DNA of 23,359 bases from CAVXAE01 sp044225565 (GCA_044225565.1 JBGAIL010000062.1:1-23359), one strand, 5' to 3'; shown: positions 15,221 through 23,245, numbered from the stretch's first letter. Numbers and translations are program-made. The notes: generated by a model not told the origin, from the letters alone.

Positions 15221-15318
15221 CCCGAACCGTGCTCCCGAATCCCGCGCGGAAATTCCTGTCCTCGCTTGTCGAAATCCGTCCCGAACGTCGGCGCCGAACC
15301 TTGTTCCCGAACCTTGGC
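15221..15318. repeat. Phased CCCGAA-like boxes, 13-nt period
   Basis: CCCGAA-type boxes start at 15221, 15234, 15280, 15293 (GCCGAA) and 15306. Within each group the spacing is exactly 13 nt. The last two units share CCGAACCTTG (15294-15303 and 15307-15316). The boxes fill the spacer between the two palindromic elements. They look like decayed tandem repeats or a protein-binding array; sequence alone does not decide. Confidence 0.45.
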
Positions 15319-15334
15319 GGTGGTGTGGAGCGAG

Positions 15335-15448
15335 GAGTGACTTGCGAGGGGGCTGGGAGGCACGTGAAAAGGCAGGGATGCCTTTTCACGAGGCTGCCAG
15401 GGATGGCTCTTACGGCCGGTGCCTCCCAGCCCCCCTCGCAAGTCACTC
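15335..15448 (-). repeat. Structured palindromic element, copy B (inverted)
   Basis: Outer arms 15335-15363 and 15419-15448 are perfect complements except for one extra base in a G/C run (five versus six). They enclose a core of exactly 55 nt (15364-15418), which on the minus strand matches copy A at 47 of 55 positions. The hairpins are conserved with changed pairs: GCCA-TCCC-TGGC in place of CGCA-TCCC-TGCG, and GTGAAAAGGCA with its complement around TCCC. The outer stem also resembles copy A near the core (GAGGGG...GGGAGGCAC) but differs further out. Its orientation is opposite to copy A, with 164 bp between the arms of the two copies. Confidence 0.9.
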
Positions 15449-15522
15449 ATCGCCTCGACGGCGCATCTCTCAGTGTCGCCGAACGCGCTCACCGCCCCCG
15501 GTTCGCGACACCCCCGAGCGCG

Positions 15523-15531
15523 TGCAATACT
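15523..15531 (+). promoter_or_regulatory. Candidate extended -10 promoter for gspA
   Basis: TGCAATACT reads as an extended -10 (TGn plus AATACT) ending 9 nt before the gspA ATG at 15541, so the leader would be only about 0-3 nt. TTCGCG at 15502-15507 is a poor -35 with an 18-nt spacer. No ribosome site is seen before the ATG. Confidence 0.38.
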
Positions 15532-15540
15532 CCGCCCCCC

Positions 15541-17100
15541 ATGTACCTCCCCTTCTTCGGCCTCAACGAGAAGCCCTTCGCGATCACCCCCGATCCGCGC
15601 TATCTCTATTTGAGCGAGCGCCACGCCGAAGCCCTGGCTCATCTGCTCTACGGCATCAAGGAAGCGGGCGGCTTCGTGCAGCTCACCGGCGAGGTGGGCA
15701 CGGGCAAGACCACCATCATCCGCTCGCTGCTCGCGCAGACGCCGAAGGACGCCGAGATCGCCCTGGTGCTGAACCCCAGGATGACGGCCCCCGAGTTCCT
15801 CCTCACGCTCTGCGAAGAGATCGGCATCGGCGTGCCGGACGAGGCCATCGGCAGCGGCAAGGATCTCGTCGACATCCTGAACGACTACCTGCTGAAGGCC
15901 CACGGCGGCGGCCGGCGCGTGGTGCTCGTGGTCGACGAAGCGCAGAACCTTGCGCCTGAAGTGCTGGAACAGGTGCGCCTGCTCACGAACCTCGAGACCA
16001 ACACGCAGAAGCTGCTGCAGATCATCCTGATCGGCCAGCCGGAGCTGCGCGAGCTGCTGGCGCGCAACGAGCTTCGTCAGCTCGCTCAGCGCATCACGGG
16101 GCGCTATCACCTCGACCCACTCTCGTCGGATGAAACGGCGGCCTATGTTCGACACCGCTTGCGCGTGGCCGGCGCCACCACGGATATCTTCACACCCCTC
16201 GCGTTGAGCGAGGTATATCGGCTCTCGGGTGGCGTGCCGCGCGTCATCAATGTCATCTGCGATCGCGCGCTGCTCGGCGCCTATACGCAGGACCGCCATC
16301 GCGTCACCCCATCCCTCGTTCGGGGTGCGGCGCAGGAAGTTTTTGGACGACGTATCGTGCCACGCTGGCTGCCATGGGCGGCCACGGCGGTCACCGGAGT
16401 CGTGCTCGCCTTGGGCATCTGGGCGGTGTGGCAGATCGGGCCATGGAGCAGCCGGTCGCAGGATGCTGCAGCCGCCATTCCGCCAGCAGCGGGGCAGATC
16501 GAACGCACAGGCGAAGCAGCAGCGTCCGAGACGGCAGGCGCCACTGTGCGCGCACCCACGAACGGTCTCGTGTCGGGCACGACGAATGGCTCCGTTGCGA
16601 ACGTGCCGCCCACCGCCGGCGGCGCCAGCAGCGGTCCGGCCGCCGCGCCATCTGCCGCTGGTGCAGCAGGCAGCGCCAGCTCACTCGCCGAGCTGCTGGA
16701 TCGCTACAAGGCCGAGACCGATCCGGACAACGCCTTCACGCAGCTCTTCAAGCTCTGGAAAGCCACCTACGTCGCGGGCGAGGTGGACCCCTGCACGCAG
16801 GCGCAGCAGCAGGGTCTGCAGTGCCTGATGCAGCGCGGCTCCTTCGGGCAGCTGCGCCACTACAACCGGCCGGCGATCCTCATGCTCAACGACGACAAGG
16901 GCGGCGCCCATCAGGTGGTGATGGCGACGCTCGGTGCGGACCGCGCGCAGATCGACCTCGGCGGCGCGCGCCGTGACGTCAGCATCGCGGAGCTGTCCCG
17001 ATATTGGTACGGGGATTTCGTGCTGCTGCAGAAGCGCGGCCGCGGTGGCGCGGCGGCCGCGGCGCCCATGCTGAGCCCCGCGGCGACGCAGGGGAGTTGA
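15541..17100 (+). CDS. gspA: ExeA/GspA-type AAA ATPase, secretin assembly factor
   Basis: A 519-residue inner-membrane ATPase that helps secretin multimers of the type II secretion system cross or bind peptidoglycan. The N-terminus MYLPFFGLNEKPFAITPDPRY is the family hallmark. Walker A is GEVGTGKT (50-57) and Walker B is VVLVVDEAQ (127-135), followed by sensor-like IILIGQPELRELL and an R-finger region LAQRITGRYHL. One membrane helix spans 277-299. An Ala/Thr/Gly-rich periplasmic linker (305-380) leads to a C-terminal domain (about 385-500) resembling the C39-like domain of GspA proteins, with GLQCLMQRGSFGQLRHYNRPAILML. Longer upstream frames run through the palindromic elements and are rejected. 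It is translationally linked to gspB, whose ATG is 3 bp after the stop. Confidence 0.88.
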   Translation: MYLPFFGLNEKPFAITPDPRYLYLSERHAEALAHLLYGIKEAGGFVQLTGEVGTGKTTIIRSLLAQTPKDAEIALVLNPRMTAPEFLLTLCEEIGIGVPDEAIGSGKDLVDILNDYLLKAHGGGRRVVLVVDEAQNLAPEVLEQVRLLTNLETNTQKLLQIILIGQPELRELLARNELRQLAQRITGRYHLDPLSSDETAAYVRHRLRVAGATTDIFTPLALSEVYRLSGGVPRVINVICDRALLGAYTQDRHRVTPSLVRGAAQEVFGRRIVPRWLPWAATAVTGVVLALGIWAVWQIGPWSSRSQDAAAAIPPAAGQIERTGEAAASETAGATVRAPTNGLVSGTTNGSVANVPPTAGGASSGPAAAPSAAGAAGSASSLAELLDRYKAETDPDNAFTQLFKLWKATYVAGEVDPCTQAQQQGLQCLMQRGSFGQLRHYNRPAILMLNDDKGGAHQVVMATLGADRAQIDLGGARRDVSIAELSRYWYGDFVLLQKRGRGGAAAAAPMLSPAATQGS

Positions 17101-17103
17101 GCC

Positions 17104-17808
17104 ATGTCCTTCATCCTGGATGCCCTGAAGAAGTCCGAGAACGAGCGCCAGAAGCAGACCGGCCCCGCGCTGTTCGAAGTGAAGGTGGCCGCGCCGAAGC
17201 CGGGCCTACCGCTGTGGGCCGTCGCGCTCGCCGTGCTGCTGGTGGTGAACATCGGCGTCGTCATCTGGCTGGTGCTGCGCAAGCCACCCGAAGCGCCTGC
17301 GCAAGCCCCCGTCGCCTCGACGATGCAACCCGCCGGGGCCCTGCCCGTCACGCCCGCTCCATTGCCGCCGCCTGCGGTGGCCCCCCAGCAAGCCGCTCCA
17401 GCGCAAAGCGAAACCCCGGAGACCCAACCGCAGCACAGCGCCGACGACGAAGCCGAGCCCATGAATCCCGAGGACTACGAGCCCGCCGCCGTGCCGCCGT
17501 CCGCGAACAGCGCATCCGTGCCGGAGCAATCCGCGGGCAATGCCCCCACCACCGGCGGCCGCGTCACGCGAGGCACCATGGAGGGCTTTCCTACATACGA
17601 GGAATTGGCCGCACGCACCTCGCTGCCCGAGCTGCGCCTCGACATGCACGTGTTCTCAGCGAAGCCGCAGGACCGCTTCGTGTTCATCAACATGCAGCGC
17701 GTGCGGGAAGGCGATTCCCTGCCGTCAGGGGTGCACGTGGAGCAGATCACGCCGGACGGCGTGGTGCTGTCCCACCAGGGAAGGAAGTTCGTGCTCGAGC
17801 GCGAATAG
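17104..17808 (+). CDS. gspB: GspB/ExeB-type general secretion protein
   Basis: A 234-residue partner of GspA. The N-terminus MSFILDALKKSENERQ is the conserved cytoplasmic start of the family. Residues 36-58 form a single membrane helix. A Pro/Ala-rich periplasmic linker (about 60-175) spans the cell-wall space. The C-terminal domain (about 185-234) has the GspB signature LPELRLDMHVFS, RFVFINMQRVREGD and VHVEQITPDGVVLSHQG. GspA and GspB together form a complex that promotes secretin insertion. The core secretion genes (gspC onward) are not in this window. The gene converges on the unknown minus-strand gene, with 6 bp between stops. Confidence 0.9.
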   Translation: MSFILDALKKSENERQKQTGPALFEVKVAAPKPGLPLWAVALAVLLVVNIGVVIWLVLRKPPEAPAQAPVASTMQPAGALPVTPAPLPPPAVAPQQAAPAQSETPETQPQHSADDEAEPMNPEDYEPAAVPPSANSASVPEQSAGNAPTTGGRVTRGTMEGFPTYEELAARTSLPELRLDMHVFSAKPQDRFVFINMQRVREGDSLPSGVHVEQITPDGVVLSHQGRKFVLERE

Positions 17809-17814
17809 CGCGCA

Positions 17815-18798
17815 CTACTCGGCGATGTACCAGCGCTTGTCCACCTGCTCGAGCGAGAAGCGGTCGTAGGGCAAACCCTGCCCGGACAGGTCGTACGTGG
17901 CGCGCTGCCCTTCATACTCGAACGTGGGGATGAGCCCTTTGACGATGCGCAGCGTGGAAAGCAGCATCTCGCGCGTGCCCGAGCTGTTGCGACAGGTGTT
18001 CACCAGCGCCTGGCGCGCCTGCTTCGAAGTGACGCGGCGGAAACTCGGGCTCATGTAGCGCTCGTAGTATTCCTCGCAGTTGCCGGCGGCCAGCGCCTTC
18101 TCCGCGTTCGCGAGCAGCTCGAGGAGCGCCGGCGGCAGGCCCGCTTCCGCGGGCGTGATCGCCGAGCCCGGCGGCTTGATGCCTCCGGCGGCGGCCGGGC
18201 CGGGAGGCGGGCCCGCGAACATGCGGCGCCCTTTGGCCAGGTCTTCGATCTGCGCCTCGATCTGCGGGGGCACGACTGCTTTCCAGTCCTTGCCGTAGGG
18301 CTTCAGTGCCACCACGTTCACGATGCTCACGGTGCCCCGCTCCCGCGGCGGCTTGCCCCGCACCATGACGAGCACGGTGCCATCCCTGTCCGGCACGGCG
18401 ACCAGCCCGTCGACACTCTGATAAGGCCGACCGCCCAGTTGCAGGCGCCGCGCGAGCGTGGTGTAGAAATCCACGCTCGTCAGGCGCTCGAGGCTCGCGA
18501 GCGGCATGCCGGCGCCGAACAGGCGCGTGCGGATGGTGCTGTCGTTTTTCTTCGCCTCCTCGCGCAACTCCGTGAGGATTCTGTTGCGCAGGGCATCGAG
18601 CTCCGCGGGATGGATGGCATAAGCCACGGATTGCGGGTCGCCTGAAGCGACGGCCGCGAGGAACTCCGCGGCACCGCGCTCCTGCGCACCCGTGACCTTC
18701 TCGCCGGTGGCGCCGAAAGCCGAAGCCATGACGAGGAGCGCCGCGAAAGCGAAGCCGGCCTGGAAGACGCCGGGACGCGGAAGGCGGGTTGCGAGCAT
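17815..18798 (-). CDS. Secreted protein of unknown function
   Basis: A 327-residue exported protein that I do not recognise. The start at 18798 gives a clean signal peptide: basic MLATRLPRP, a hydrophobic segment AGFAFAALLVMASAF, and likely cleavage after AFGA. It has AGGGG about 11 nt upstream. Longer in-frame starts to 18858 only add an unlikely leader. The mature part is helical at first (GAAEFLAAVASGDPQSVAYAIHPAELDALRNRI), then mixed, with a beta segment GTVSIVNVVALKPYGKDWKAVVPPQI and a Pro/Gly-rich stretch near the middle. The last part holds NCEEYYERYMSPSFRRV with two Cys residues (NCEEYY and VNTCRN) that could form a disulphide. It lies between gspAB and the TonB-kinase pair on the opposite strand, so no functional link is implied. 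Confidence 0.75.
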   Translation of the reverse strand: MLATRLPRPGVFQAGFAFAALLVMASAFGATGEKVTGAQERGAAEFLAAVASGDPQSVAYAIHPAELDALRNRILTELREEAKKNDSTIRTRLFGAGMPLASLERLTSVDFYTTLARRLQLGGRPYQSVDGLVAVPDRDGTVLVMVRGKPPRERGTVSIVNVVALKPYGKDWKAVVPPQIEAQIEDLAKGRRMFAGPPPGPAAAGGIKPPGSAITPAEAGLPPALLELLANAEKALAAGNCEEYYERYMSPSFRRVTSKQARQALVNTCRNSSGTREMLLSTLRIVKGLIPTFEYEGQRATYDLSGQGLPYDRFSLEQVDKRWYIAE

Positions 18799-18932
18799 GC
18801 CGGTCTGACCCCTGGCCACCCAAAGCGGTTCCGAAGCATAGCGCATGACGGGCATCACAGATTCCCGCTCACGGGGGCGACAGGGCCGGAGGCTTGGGTC
18901 AAGGTGCAGCGCTGCTTGCGGAGTTTCTGAGC

Positions 18933-20627
18933 GTGCCCATCGCCCCCCGACTGGACGATACGGACCCGGCGCTGCCGGCCCTGAGGCTGGAGGTGTTCCC
19001 GTCCGCCGCTGCCACCCTCATCGTCCTGACCCGCGATCCGCAGCTGCTCGAGACTTTACGGAATGTGGCCGCCGGCCGCGAGGTCGCGGCGGTCGAGGCC
19101 GAATCCGGGCTGGCGAGCCAGCTCATGCGGGCCCGCGGCGGCGTCGCACTGATCGATTCGGCCGCCCTGACGAGCCCTCTGACCCATCTCACCGAGCGGC
19201 TGAAAGCCCAGTTCCCCGACCTCGTGCTGGTCGTCGCGGGCGATTCGGAAGACCAGAACGCGCTTACGCAGCACATCACCCGCGGGACGGTGTACCGGTT
19301 CCTGCACAAGCCGCTGTCCGAGCAGCGCGTGAAGCTGTTCGTCGAGGCGGCATGGCGCCGCCATGGCGAGGAGCACGCGGGCATCGTCGGCGCCGCTCGA
19401 ACGCAGCCGACGCGCACGTTGCCGGCTGCGAAGCCGCGAAACGGATTGTGGATAGCTGTCGCGGCGGGAATAGTCGTCGTCGGCGCGATTGCATGGCTTG
19501 CGCTGCGTGCGCCGGAGCCCGTAGCCGCTCACACTACGCCACCCGCGCGACCGCGGGCCGTACCACCGCCGCCTGCCGCAACGGAGACGGCGCGAGTTGA
19601 AGACACGGCTCCTGCCGACGAGGCCCGATCTTCGCCGGGCACGCAGGTCGGTGCGCCCCCAGCCAATCAAATCTCACCGTCAGTGGCGGAGCACGCAACC
19701 CCTCAAATACCCCCCTCGCGCCCGGGAGAGCGCACTGTCGCGCAAACACCGCCGCCGAACGCTGCGTCATCGCCTCCATCCTCCGAGTCTGCTCCACCCC
19801 GACCCCGGCCCGCAGCTCCTGCGGCTGCCGCACCCATCGCTACGCCTTCCGAATCCGCACCGAGCGCCCTCGCCGAGCGCATCATTTCCGAGGCGCACAA
19901 CGCCATCGACGCAGGCAAGCTGGACGAGGCCGAGCGGCTGATCCAGATCGCCGCGGAAGCCGGCGTCGACGAGGAAGATCTCAACGATCTGCTGCGCAAG
20001 GCCAAGGAGCAACGCATCACTGCGCGGGGTGGCGCCATGACACGCCTCTCGCAACTCTTCAACGAGCGCATGGCGCAAGGCAAGTTGCTCGAGCCTGCGA
20101 ACGACAGCGCGAAGCACTACGTCTCCGAGCTCGTCGCCACCGATCCGGAACATCCTTCCACGCGCATGGCGCGCGAGACGTTCGCATCGCGTCTCGTGCG
20201 CGAAGCCCGCAACTCTTCCGCATCCGATCTCGCAGCCGCGCGTCACTGGCTCGTCGAAGCACGCGCCGCCAGCGCCGATGAAAGCGCCATCGCCGCCGTG
20301 GAGAAGGACATCTACGCCGCGCAGGAAGCCACGACGAAAGCCAACGAAGTAGTGAGCTCCACCTCGCTCCGGAAGCTGCACCACGTGGATCCCGCCTATC
20401 CGTCGGTCGCGAGATCGAAGGATCTCTCGGGCTGGGTGGACCTCGAGCTCACCGTAAAGACCGACGGCTCGGTCGACGACATCGTCGTGACGCGCGCCGA
20501 TCCGCCGGACATCTTCGACAAAGCCGCCATCGAGGCCGTGCGTCAGTGGCGCTACGAGCCAGTCCAGCGCGACGGCAAGGTCGTCGAGCAGCGGACCCGG
20601 CTGCGCATCCGCTTCCAGCTGCAATAG
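18933..20627 (+). CDS. Receiver-like domain / TonB C-terminal domain fusion membrane protein
   Basis: A 564-residue protein. GTG at 18933 is chosen as start because GCGGAG lies 9 nt upstream; the TTG at 18894 has a GGAGG only 1 nt away. Residues 27-140 form a receiver-like domain. Its usual acidic pair is replaced (VLTRDP), but Asp75 stands at the phospho-acceptor position (VALIDSAAL) and Lys126 in FLHKPLS is kept. Residues 171-191 are a membrane helix. A Pro/Ala/Ser-rich linker (195-310) is followed by a helical repeat region (about 312-470) with LDEAERLIQIAAEAG. A TonB C-terminal domain (about 476-564) has DPAYPSVARSKDLSGWVDLELTVKTDG and WRYEPVQ. It could carry a cytosolic signal across the envelope; no ExbBD genes are near. 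It precedes the kinase gene by 13 bp. Confidence 0.82.
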   Translation: MPIAPRLDDTDPALPALRLEVFPSAAATLIVLTRDPQLLETLRNVAAGREVAAVEAESGLASQLMRARGGVALIDSAALTSPLTHLTERLKAQFPDLVLVVAGDSEDQNALTQHITRGTVYRFLHKPLSEQRVKLFVEAAWRRHGEEHAGIVGAARTQPTRTLPAAKPRNGLWIAVAAGIVVVGAIAWLALRAPEPVAAHTTPPARPRAVPPPPAATETARVEDTAPADEARSSPGTQVGAPPANQISPSVAEHATPQIPPSRPGERTVAQTPPPNAASSPPSSESAPPRPRPAAPAAAAPIATPSESAPSALAERIISEAHNAIDAGKLDEAERLIQIAAEAGVDEEDLNDLLRKAKEQRITARGGAMTRLSQLFNERMAQGKLLEPANDSAKHYVSELVATDPEHPSTRMARETFASRLVREARNSSASDLAAARHWLVEARAASADESAIAAVEKDIYAAQEATTKANEVVSSTSLRKLHHVDPAYPSVARSKDLSGWVDLELTVKTDGSVDDIVVTRADPPDIFDKAAIEAVRQWRYEPVQRDGKVVEQRTRLRIRFQLQ

Positions 20628-20640
20628 CGGCGTGCCCCCG

Positions 20641-21954
20641 ATGCAGTCCCGCCTCCTCGTCGTCGATAAGGATTCCCGCTACGCGGAATGGCTGCGGCGT
20701 CACCTGGGGGTCCTCTGCCCGGACGCCACGGTCGGCGTCATCGATGCCACGGAGTTCGCGGCGCGCGCAGACACCATCAGCCGCGACGAGGTCGACCTGC
20801 TGTTGCTGGTCGCGAGCTTCGGCTCGAGCCCGGAAGATCCCGCTTCGCTGGGTCTCGAGCGGCTGCGCCAGTTCCGTGCGCGCCATACCGCGCCAGCCGT
20901 CATCGCGATCGCCGACGACGGCAACGAGCTCACCGCCGTCCGCGCCATCCAGCTCGGCGCGCTGGACTACATTCCCAAACGGTTGCTCACCCCGGAGCGC
21001 CTCAATACTTCGGTGAAGCTTTCCATGCGCCGTGTCGAGCGGCGCATCGCACGGCGGATGGCGAAGCTCTCGCACAGCCTCACCGCATCGGAACGGCCTG
21101 CGCCGGAATCGGAAGACGGCGAGATGATGCCCGCCTCCGCATTGAGCGCGGATTTCCTTCCCGGATACACGATCGGTGTGCTGCTCGGCGAGTCCGAGAA
21201 GGCCGTGGTGCATCGCGCGACCAGCCATGCGCTCGGGCGTGACGTGGCGCTGAAGATCAGCAAGAGCGAGCGCAGCGAAGGCCAGCTGCTGGCGCGTGAA
21301 TATGCCGCGGTGTCGGCGCTGCGCAACGACGCCATTGTCCAGATCTACGACTACGGCACGCACGCGGAACGCGAATACCTCGCGATGGAGCTGTTCCCGC
21401 GCGGCGATCTGAAAGCCCGCCTGCAGCAGGGCGTCACCGAGCAGGAGGCGCTGCGCTACCTGGAGCGCATCGCGAATGCGCTGCGCGTGGTCCACTCCTC
21501 AGGCCTGCTGCATCGCGACCTCAAACCGCCGAACATCATGGTGCGCGACGACGACGGGGTGGCGCTCATCGATTTCGGCCTGGCGCGCAATCTCGAAGGC
21601 GGCCTGCACAGCACGCGCATCGGCGTGCTGCGCGGCTCGCCTTACTACATGAGCCCGGAGCAGGCGCTCGGCGAAGAGCTCGATCCGCGCACCGATCTCT
21701 ACAGCCTCGGCGTGATCTTCTTCGAGATGCTCACGGCCCGGAAACCGTTCGTCGGCTCCTCCGCGATCGAAGTGCTGCAGGAGCACGTGAACGCGCCGGT
21801 GCCACAGCTGCCGGCCTCGCTGTCGCACCATCAGCCGCTGCTCTCGCGGCTGCTCGCGAAATCCCGAGACGCTCGCTTCGCGAGCGCGGACGAAGTACTG
21901 GTCGCGATCGCCGAGGCGCGCGAGCCCACGGAGGCCCGGACCAGCGCGGCTTGA
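20641..21954 (+). CDS. Serine/threonine protein kinase with degenerate receiver domain
   Basis: A 437-residue soluble protein. Residues 4-125 form a receiver fold starting RLLVVDKDS. The phospho-acceptor Asp is replaced by Val57 (DLLLLVAS), while Asp9 and Lys113 (DYIPKR) remain, so phosphorylation there is unlikely. The Hanks-type kinase domain spans about 175-430. Its glycine loop is degenerate (LLGESEKAVVH), but Lys205 (VALK), Glu220, HRDLKPPN with Asp292 and Asn298, DFG (311-313) and SPE (338-340) are present, so catalysis is plausible. The activation segment holds several Ser/Thr residues. There is no membrane helix and no PASTA repeat. The ATG at 20641 is used; a GTG at 20632 would add three residues. 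It is linked to the receiver-TonB gene, its likely partner. Confidence 0.88.
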   Translation: MQSRLLVVDKDSRYAEWLRRHLGVLCPDATVGVIDATEFAARADTISRDEVDLLLLVASFGSSPEDPASLGLERLRQFRARHTAPAVIAIADDGNELTAVRAIQLGALDYIPKRLLTPERLNTSVKLSMRRVERRIARRMAKLSHSLTASERPAPESEDGEMMPASALSADFLPGYTIGVLLGESEKAVVHRATSHALGRDVALKISKSERSEGQLLAREYAAVSALRNDAIVQIYDYGTHAEREYLAMELFPRGDLKARLQQGVTEQEALRYLERIANALRVVHSSGLLHRDLKPPNIMVRDDDGVALIDFGLARNLEGGLHSTRIGVLRGSPYYMSPEQALGEELDPRTDLYSLGVIFFEMLTARKPFVGSSAIEVLQEHVNAPVPQLPASLSHHQPLLSRLLAKSRDARFASADEVLVAIAEAREPTEARTSAA

Positions 21955-21957
21955 GGC

Positions 21958-21986
21958 TTGACACGGTTCGGTCATGAAGGTGCAAT
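21958..21986 (+). promoter_or_regulatory. Sigma70 promoter for the glycosyltransferase gene
   Basis: A perfect -35 TTGACA (21958-21963) is separated by 17 nt from TGCAAT (21981-21986, 4 of 6). Transcription would start near 21993, giving a leader of about 48 nt before the ATG at 22041. It begins just after the kinase stop, which suggests the glycosyltransferase gene is its own unit. Confidence 0.5.
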
Positions 21987-22040
21987 GCGGGCCCGAAGCT
22001 TGCTGCCCCCGCTGGGCCCTCGAGAAGACCCGTTCCGCGC

Positions 22041-23177
22041 ATGCACCTCGTCGACACGACCCTCTTCTATTCGCCTACGAGCGGCGGCGTCAAACGCTAT
22101 CTCACCGCCAAGCACTCGTGGCTCGCAGCGCATGGGTCGTGGACGCACTCCATCCTCGTGCCGGGCGGGACGGATCGCATGGAGCGCGGCGGCATCTGCA
22201 CCGTGGCCGGCTCTCTCGTACCGGGTACGTTCAACTATCGTCTGCCGCTCAACCCACGCCGCTGGGCCTCGCTGCTCGATGCGCTCGAGCCGGACATCAT
22301 CGAAGCAGGCGATGCGTTCCATCCCGCGTGGTGCGCGTCGCGCGTCGCGCAGCGACGTGGCATTCCGCTGGCAGCGTTCTACCACTCGAATCTGCCACAG
22401 ATCATCGGCCGGCGCTTCGGCGCGCTGAGCGAACGCGCAGTTGGGCGCTACGTCCGCTGGCTCTACAGCCGCTACGATGTGGTATTTGCTCCAAGTCGCT
22501 ATATGTGCTCATACCTCGACAGCCTGGGTGTGCAGCGCACGGCGCATCAGCCGCTCGGCGTCGACGCTGAAATCTTCTCGCCGGAGCGCCGTACGCTCGA
22601 TCTGCGTGCCAGGCTCGGGCTGCCTCGTGAAACGCGCCTACTGGCCTATGCGGGACGTTTCGCGGGCGAGAAGAATCTACCGGTAATGCTCCAGGCCTTC
22701 GCGCGGCTGGGCGATCCGTACCATCTGCTGCTCATCGGTGGAGATCGCGAAGCGCGCCCTACGCCGAACATCACCATGCTGCCTTACCGGCGGGATAGCG
22801 TGGAGCTCGCGCAATGGCTGGCATCCTCGGATGCGCTGGTGCATGCGGGCACGAAAGAGACCTTCGGCCTGGTGGTGCTCGAAGCCATGGCCTGCGGCAG
22901 GCCCGTCGTCGGCGCGCGCGCCAGCGCCATTCCGGAAATCATCGACGAGCAGGTTGGCATGCTGGCCGAGCCTTCCAGTGCGGCAAGCCTGGCGGAAGCC
23001 ATCGTGGCGCTCTACGAGCGGGATCTCGAGGCCGTGGGTGCGGCCGCGCGCGCGCGCGTGCTGCAACACTTCACCTGGGCACAGGCATTCGAGTCGCAGC
23101 TGAACACCTATCTGAGCCTCGTCGGCGCGCCACAACCCAGCACCTCGCGAGAGCTGGCCATTCCCGCTTCCGGCTGA
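22041..23177 (+). CDS. GT-B glycosyltransferase, family 4/1 type
   Basis: A 378-residue glycosyltransferase transferring a sugar from a nucleotide donor, probably in cell-surface glycan or glycolipid synthesis. The N-terminal domain starts at once with a strand and the glycine loop SPTSGGVKRYL. The mid part has YSRYDVVFAPSRYM and PLGVDAEIFSPERR. The C-terminal domain has LLAYAGRFAGEKNLPVMLQAF, IGGD, the segment ASSDALVHAGTKETFGLVVLEAMACGRPVVG with the E-x7-E type donor-binding motif (ETFGLVVLE), and AIPEIIDEQVGML. There is no membrane segment, so it is cytosolic or peripheral. The donor and acceptor cannot be told. The ATG is the first in frame, with only a weak ribosome site. It converges on a partial minus-strand gene. 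Confidence 0.9.
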   Translation: MHLVDTTLFYSPTSGGVKRYLTAKHSWLAAHGSWTHSILVPGGTDRMERGGICTVAGSLVPGTFNYRLPLNPRRWASLLDALEPDIIEAGDAFHPAWCASRVAQRRGIPLAAFYHSNLPQIIGRRFGALSERAVGRYVRWLYSRYDVVFAPSRYMCSYLDSLGVQRTAHQPLGVDAEIFSPERRTLDLRARLGLPRETRLLAYAGRFAGEKNLPVMLQAFARLGDPYHLLLIGGDREARPTPNITMLPYRRDSVELAQWLASSDALVHAGTKETFGLVVLEAMACGRPVVGARASAIPEIIDEQVGMLAEPSSAASLAEAIVALYERDLEAVGAAARARVLQHFTWAQAFESQLNTYLSLVGAPQPSTSRELAIPASG

Positions 23178-23245
23178 TCGCCGTGGGGCCGAGCGCGCCT
23201 GCCCTGAATGGGTCGCAGGCCAGCCGCGTCTCGCCCGCGCGGCAA

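Noticed and set aside
15064..15448. Reading the inverted pair as terminal repeats of one insertion sequence or as a CRISPR array
   Set aside because: Only 164 bp lie between the copies and no transposase frame is present; each copy is a complete palindrome by itself, and there are no regularly spaced identical direct repeats with unique spacers.
15028..15540. N-terminal extension of gspA through the palindromic elements
   Set aside because: The ATG at 15541 gives the exact family N-terminus; the extension is repeat-encoded peptide.
15001..16299. Minus-strand open frame of 432 codons across the palindromes and the start of gspA
   Set aside because: It is antisense to intact GspA motifs and reads through both palindromic elements; peptides encoded by repeats are often mis-annotated as proteins.
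18894..18932. TTG start for the receiver-TonB gene
   Set aside because: The GGAGG before it is only 1 nt away; the GTG at 18933 has a ribosome site at normal distance and loses no domain.
23178..23245. Possible terminator between the convergent last genes
   Set aside because: Only a 5-bp CCGCG/CGCGG stem with no T-run is visible, too weak to call.
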